From an uncultured delta proteobacterium (GTDB lineage: Bacteria > Myxococcota_A > Bradymonadia > REDH01): 6,852 bases of DNA. The stretch is from NCBI GenBank assembly GCA_903912275.1, contig CAIWGR010000299.1:1-6852 (forward strand). The letters run 5' to 3'. Each line of letters begins with the position of its first letter. Within the stretch, counting starts at the first letter, position 1. Made by a program: the position numbers and the translations under genes. The notes under the pieces were generated by a model, which was not told the origin of the DNA, did no database searches, and saw only the letters and a list, made by a program, of their open reading frames with translations. This document shows positions 5,612 to 6,852 of this stretch, piece by piece.

Positions 5612-6852
5612 ATGTTCAACCGACCGCGCCTAGGCGAGCTGCTCGTCGACCATGGCCTGGCCTCTCAGGAGGCTGTGGATGCCGCGCTCGCGAGCCAGCG
5701 GACCAAGAGCGCGCGGCTCGGCGACCTGCTGGTAGACCTTCACGGCGTGGATCCGTTTGCCATCACGCAGGCGCTCGGCATGCAGTTCGAGATGCCCTGC
5801 CTAGAGCGGCTGCGGCTCGACGAGGTCGACCTCGACCTGCTCGATGCGGTGCCGATTGCCTATGCGCGGTCGCGGAAGATTCTGCCGCTGCGACAGTCGG
5901 GCGATGTGGTGCAGGTGGCGATCGCCGACCCGCTCGATCTCGCTGCGCTCGACCAGGTGGGCAACGCGCTGCAGGCCTCGACGGAGCCCGTGCTTGTGCC
6001 CGGTCCGGCGCTGCTCGAGGCCGTCAACATGGCCTACGACAAGCACGACCGTCGTCGCGGCTCGTACGGCGACATGCTGGGCAGCGAGGGGACGCGTTCG
6101 GCGACCGAGGTGGTCGAGCCTGGCTTTGAGGATGTCGTCGACCTGCTCGGTGCCGGCGGCGACGACGAGGCGCCGGTCATCCAGTTTGTGAACACAACCT
6201 TTGTGCGCGCGGCGCGTGACCGGGCCTCGGATATCCACATCGAGCCCTATGAGGGTCGGGTTGTGGTTCGATTCCGGGTCGATGGTGTGCTGCAGCAGGT
6301 GGCCGAGGTGCCGAAGCGGTTCCATGCCTCGATCGCGGCGCGCGTGAAGATCATGGCTGGGCTGAACATCGCAGAGAAGCGGCTGCCGCAGGATGGTCGC
6401 ATCCGGATTAAGCTGGCCGGCAAGGACATCGATATCCGCGTTGCGACGGCGCCGACGACCCATGGCGAGCGGGTGACGATGCGTCTTCTGGACCGGTCGT
6501 CGGTGATGCTCGACCTGGCCGCGATCGGCATGGACGCAGAGATTCTCTACAAGGTGCACGACCTCATCGCGAAGCCCTACGGCATCATCCTGGTGACGGG
6601 TCCGACGGGCTCGGGCAAGACGACGACGCTCTACAGCTGCCTGTCGAAGATCAACACGCCGGACAAGAACATCCTGACGGTCGAGGACCCTGTCGAATAC
6701 CAGCTGCAGGGTATCAGCCAGGTGGCGGTAAACCCGAAGATTGACCTCACCTTTGCGAGCGGTCTGCGCTCGTTCCTGCGTCACGACCCCGATGTCATCA
6801 TGGTAGGCGAAATCCGTGACCAGGAGACGGCGGAGATCGCGATTCAGGCGTC
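5612..6852 (+). CDS. gspE: Type II secretion ATPase GspE, 3' end cut by window edge
   Basis: The frame from ATG 5612 stays open for 413 codons to the edge of the window. GspE is the cytoplasmic hexameric ATPase that powers pseudopilus assembly. Residues 1 to about 130 form an MshEN-type (GSPII_E_N) domain. It has two 24-residue repeats, R6-Q29 and R35-Q58, each starting RLG and separated by 5 residues, the published c-di-GMP-binding arrangement. A loose charged linker (about 145-185) follows. The N2 domain (about 187-300) has DIHIEPY at 207-213, RFRVDG at 220-225 and RLPQDGRI at 267-274. The ATPase core has Walker A G330-T337 (K336), the Asp box VEDPVEY (357-363) and Walker B RHDPDVIMVGEIRD (390-403). 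The His box and any zinc-binding CxxC motifs lie beyond the edge. Only 3 bp separate it from gspD, so the two are surely co-transcribed. PilB-type pilus ATPases look very similar; the identity rests on gene order. Confidence 0.92.
   Translation, partial: MFNRPRLGELLVDHGLASQEAVDAALASQRTKSARLGDLLVDLHGVDPFAITQALGMQFEMPCLERLRLDEVDLDLLDAVPIAYARSRKILPLRQSGDVVQVAIADPLDLAALDQVGNALQASTEPVLVPGPALLEAVNMAYDKHDRRRGSYGDMLGSEGTRSATEVVEPGFEDVVDLLGAGGDDEAPVIQFVNTTFVRAARDRASDIHIEPYEGRVVVRFRVDGVLQQVAEVPKRFHASIAARVKIMAGLNIAEKRLPQDGRIRIKLAGKDIDIRVATAPTTHGERVTMRLLDRSSVMLDLAAIGMDAEILYKVHDLIAKPYGIILVTGPTGSGKTTTLYSCLSKINTPDKNILTVEDPVEYQLQGISQVAVNPKIDLTFASGLRSFLRHDPDVIMVGEIRDQETAEIAIQA

Noticed and set aside
5801..6784. 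327-codon minus-strand open frame opposite gspE
   Set aside because: It is antisense to a highly conserved ATPase, and the length is explained by strong third-position GC bias.
2873..6852. Type IV pilus identity (PilQ and PilB) for the secretin and ATPase
   Set aside because: The secretin has N0-N3 domains, no AMIN domains, and sits behind a GspC protein with HR and PDZ domains. This order is characteristic of T2SS.

Overview
The window is a high-GC (clearly above 60% by eye) bacterial segment. It carries the start of a type II secretion system (T2SS) locus in the order sigma-54 regulator, gspC, gspD, gspE, all on the + strand, with a divergent gene just entering the left edge. The diderm secretin, the NtrC-type regulator, the GC-rich codon use, the Pro/Ala-rich linkers and a small Cys/Gly-rich motif in GspC suggest a member of the former Deltaproteobacteria (Myxococcota or Bradymonadota-like). 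This placement is an inference from style; no marker gene is present.

Layout. 1-37 (-) holds the first 12 codons of an unidentified divergent gene. 38-154 is a short divergent control region with a sigma-70-like promoter facing left. 155-1561 encodes a complete NtrC-family response regulator (REC, AAA+ with GAFTGA, Fis-type HTH). After 31 bp comes gspC (1593-2651), the inner-membrane clamp protein, with transmembrane segment, HR domain and PDZ domain. It carries an unusual cysteine motif before the HR domain. A 221-bp gap (2652-2872) separates gspC from gspD and is rich in regulatory signals. These are an imperfect dyad and a perfect 8-bp-arm dyad (centres 41 bp apart), an IHF-like core, a third dyad, and a good -24/-12 promoter with GG-N10-GC spacing. 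gspD (2873-5608) encodes a 911-residue secretin with Pro/Ala-rich insertions and tail. gspE (5612 to the window edge) is open-ended at 413 codons and starts 3 bp after the gspD stop.

How the parts fit. GspD forms the outer-membrane channel, GspC links it to the inner-membrane platform, and GspE is the cytoplasmic ATPase that drives pseudopilus assembly. The regulator is of the class that activates sigma-54 RNA polymerase from upstream enhancers. The gap before gspD has the parts such an activator needs, in the right order and at workable distances. The most interesting proposal is therefore a self-contained switch: the regulator, probably co-transcribed with gspC, would activate gspD-gspE from a sigma-54 promoter. 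GspE also has an N-terminal MshEN-type repeat that closely follows the published c-di-GMP-binding signature, which suggests a second, post-translational control layer. The secretion machinery itself is a known type; the possible novelty lies in its control and in the added segments of GspC and GspD. I saw no mobile elements, CRISPR arrays, tRNA or rRNA genes.
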